Below are positions 5,714 through 6,074 of a stretch of 6,074 nucleotides of DNA, piece after piece; the stretch's first letter is position 1, and each line of letters starts with the position of its first letter. A program made the translations under genes and the position numbers. Source of the DNA: an uncultured Dehalococcoidia bacterium. GTDB taxonomy: Bacteria; Chloroflexota; Dehalococcoidia; Lucifugimonadales; GCA-2712585. The notes below the pieces were generated by a model. The model did no database searches. It saw nothing but the letters and a program-made list of their open reading frames with translations, and was not told the DNA's origin. Location of the stretch: assembly GCA_913052045.1 (NCBI GenBank), contig CAJXDJ010000058.1:1-6074 (forward strand). The letters run 5' to 3'.

Positions 5714-5744
5714 TTGGATTCTAAAGAAGATGACCGCTTATAAC
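5714..5744 (+). promoter_or_regulatory. Weak candidate promoter for the downstream secreted-protein gene
   Basis: TTGGAT (5714-5719) and TATAAC (5739-5744) could form a promoter, but the spacer is 19 bp, longer than ideal. The predicted start near 5751 would give a leader of about 20 bases without a Shine-Dalgarno sequence. Read-through from znuB is the alternative, because no terminator is seen in the 61-base gap. Confidence 0.25.
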
Positions 5745-5771
5745 AGACATTTGTGATATCTTGTTATTCGC

Positions 5772-6074
5772 ATGAGTGACCAATTTCTTTGGAAGAGCCT
5801 AGCTATTATCTTAGGTTTATCGACCTTATTCTTGGGCATTGTTACTCCCGCTTGGTCTCCTTTTCCCGATGTTTTACAGCAAAATTCTCAAGGAGTGGAT
5901 TTGGACGACAAATCCCTTGACTTTGAACTCTTTCAGGGATTTGGTGAGAAAGCGCCAGCAGATCCAACTGGAAAGGCTAATAAGGCTAGAGTTGAAAATA
6001 AGAAGGGAGATTTCGGCTCTATTTTTCAATCTAGAGATGAAGCCAAAACCCGTCCAACCGTTAGTCCGAATCCA
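5772..6074 (+). CDS. Unrecognised secreted or membrane-anchored protein, N-terminal 101 aa (3' end outside window)
   Basis: An uninterrupted frame runs from ATG 5772 to the end of the window. The N-terminus looks like a signal peptide or signal anchor: MSDQFLWKS, then a hydrophobic core at about 9-25 (LAIILGLSTLFLGIVTP), with a possible cleavage site after TPA (residues 25-27). The following 75 residues are polar, charged and poor in hydrophobic clusters, for example a Lys-rich stretch around 68-79 (GKANKARVENKK) and Thr/Pro-rich residues near the end. This suggests a flexible linker outside the membrane leading to a domain not seen here. I recognise no family. It follows znuB by 61 bases on the same strand and might share its transcript, but a zinc-related role is not shown by the sequence. 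No Shine-Dalgarno sequence precedes the ATG. Confidence 0.7.
   Translation, partial: MSDQFLWKSLAIILGLSTLFLGIVTPAWSPFPDVLQQNSQGVDLDDKSLDFELFQGFGEKAPADPTGKANKARVENKKGDFGSIFQSRDEAKTRPTVSPNP

Noticed and set aside
5711..5771. Intrinsic terminator after znuB
   Set aside because: I could find no stem of useful length and no T-run in this gap.
1..6074. CRISPR array, tRNA/rRNA genes, insertion sequence or phage genes
   Set aside because: I saw no regularly spaced repeats, cloverleaf or rRNA signature, transposase or terminal inverted repeats. Nearly the whole window is accounted for by ordinary genes.

Overview
The window is a bacterial chromosome segment. It is moderate in GC by eye, and every gene lies on the + strand. 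Promoters match the sigma70 consensus well: I see three TTGACx-N17-TAtaaT-type pairs. Most start codons lack a Shine-Dalgarno sequence, and GTG and TTG starts occur. The FMN-dependent 2-hydroxyacid oxidase, the single-subunit ABC-3 zinc transporter and the weak use of ribosome binding sites would fit Chloroflexota (for example SAR202/Dehalococcoidia-like marine lineages). That placement is an inference from general impression, not a search result.

Layout. (1) 1-423 is the C-terminal part of a PiT-family phosphate transporter, cut by the window edge. (2) 424-501 is a short intergenic region with a 9-bp inverted repeat and a strong promoter. The promoter sits so close to the next gene that its transcript is probably leaderless. 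(3) 502-1074 encodes a 190-aa protein built almost entirely of four 34-residue TPR units. (4) 1075-1257 holds a 14-bp hairpin abutting a near-consensus promoter. (5) 1258-2352 encodes an FMN-dependent alpha-hydroxy-acid oxidase/dehydrogenase of glycolate oxidase type. Its catalytic core is intact, but Phe replaces the substrate-binding Tyr24. (6) 2353-2509 holds a third strong promoter followed by two overlapping palindromes that look like a Fur-family operator. (7) 2510-5710 is a tightly packed, partly overlapping four-gene unit: a Fur/Zur-type regulator, then a ZnuA-type metal-binding protein, a ZnuC-type ATPase and a ZnuB-type permease. (8) 5772 to the window end is the start of an unrecognised secreted or membrane-anchored protein.

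How the genes work together. The 2510-5710 block is a self-contained zinc-uptake module. ZnuA captures Zn(II) outside the membrane, ZnuB forms the channel, ZnuC drives transport with ATP, and the co-transcribed regulator would shut the operon off at the palindromes over its own transcription start when metal is sufficient. The phosphate transporter, TPR protein and hydroxyacid oxidase appear to be independent units. I see no RNA genes, CRISPR arrays, insertion sequences or phage genes. I did not find a clearly new system here. The best leads are the altered oxidase active site, the altered metal site of the regulator, the tandem operator and the compact or leaderless gene starts.
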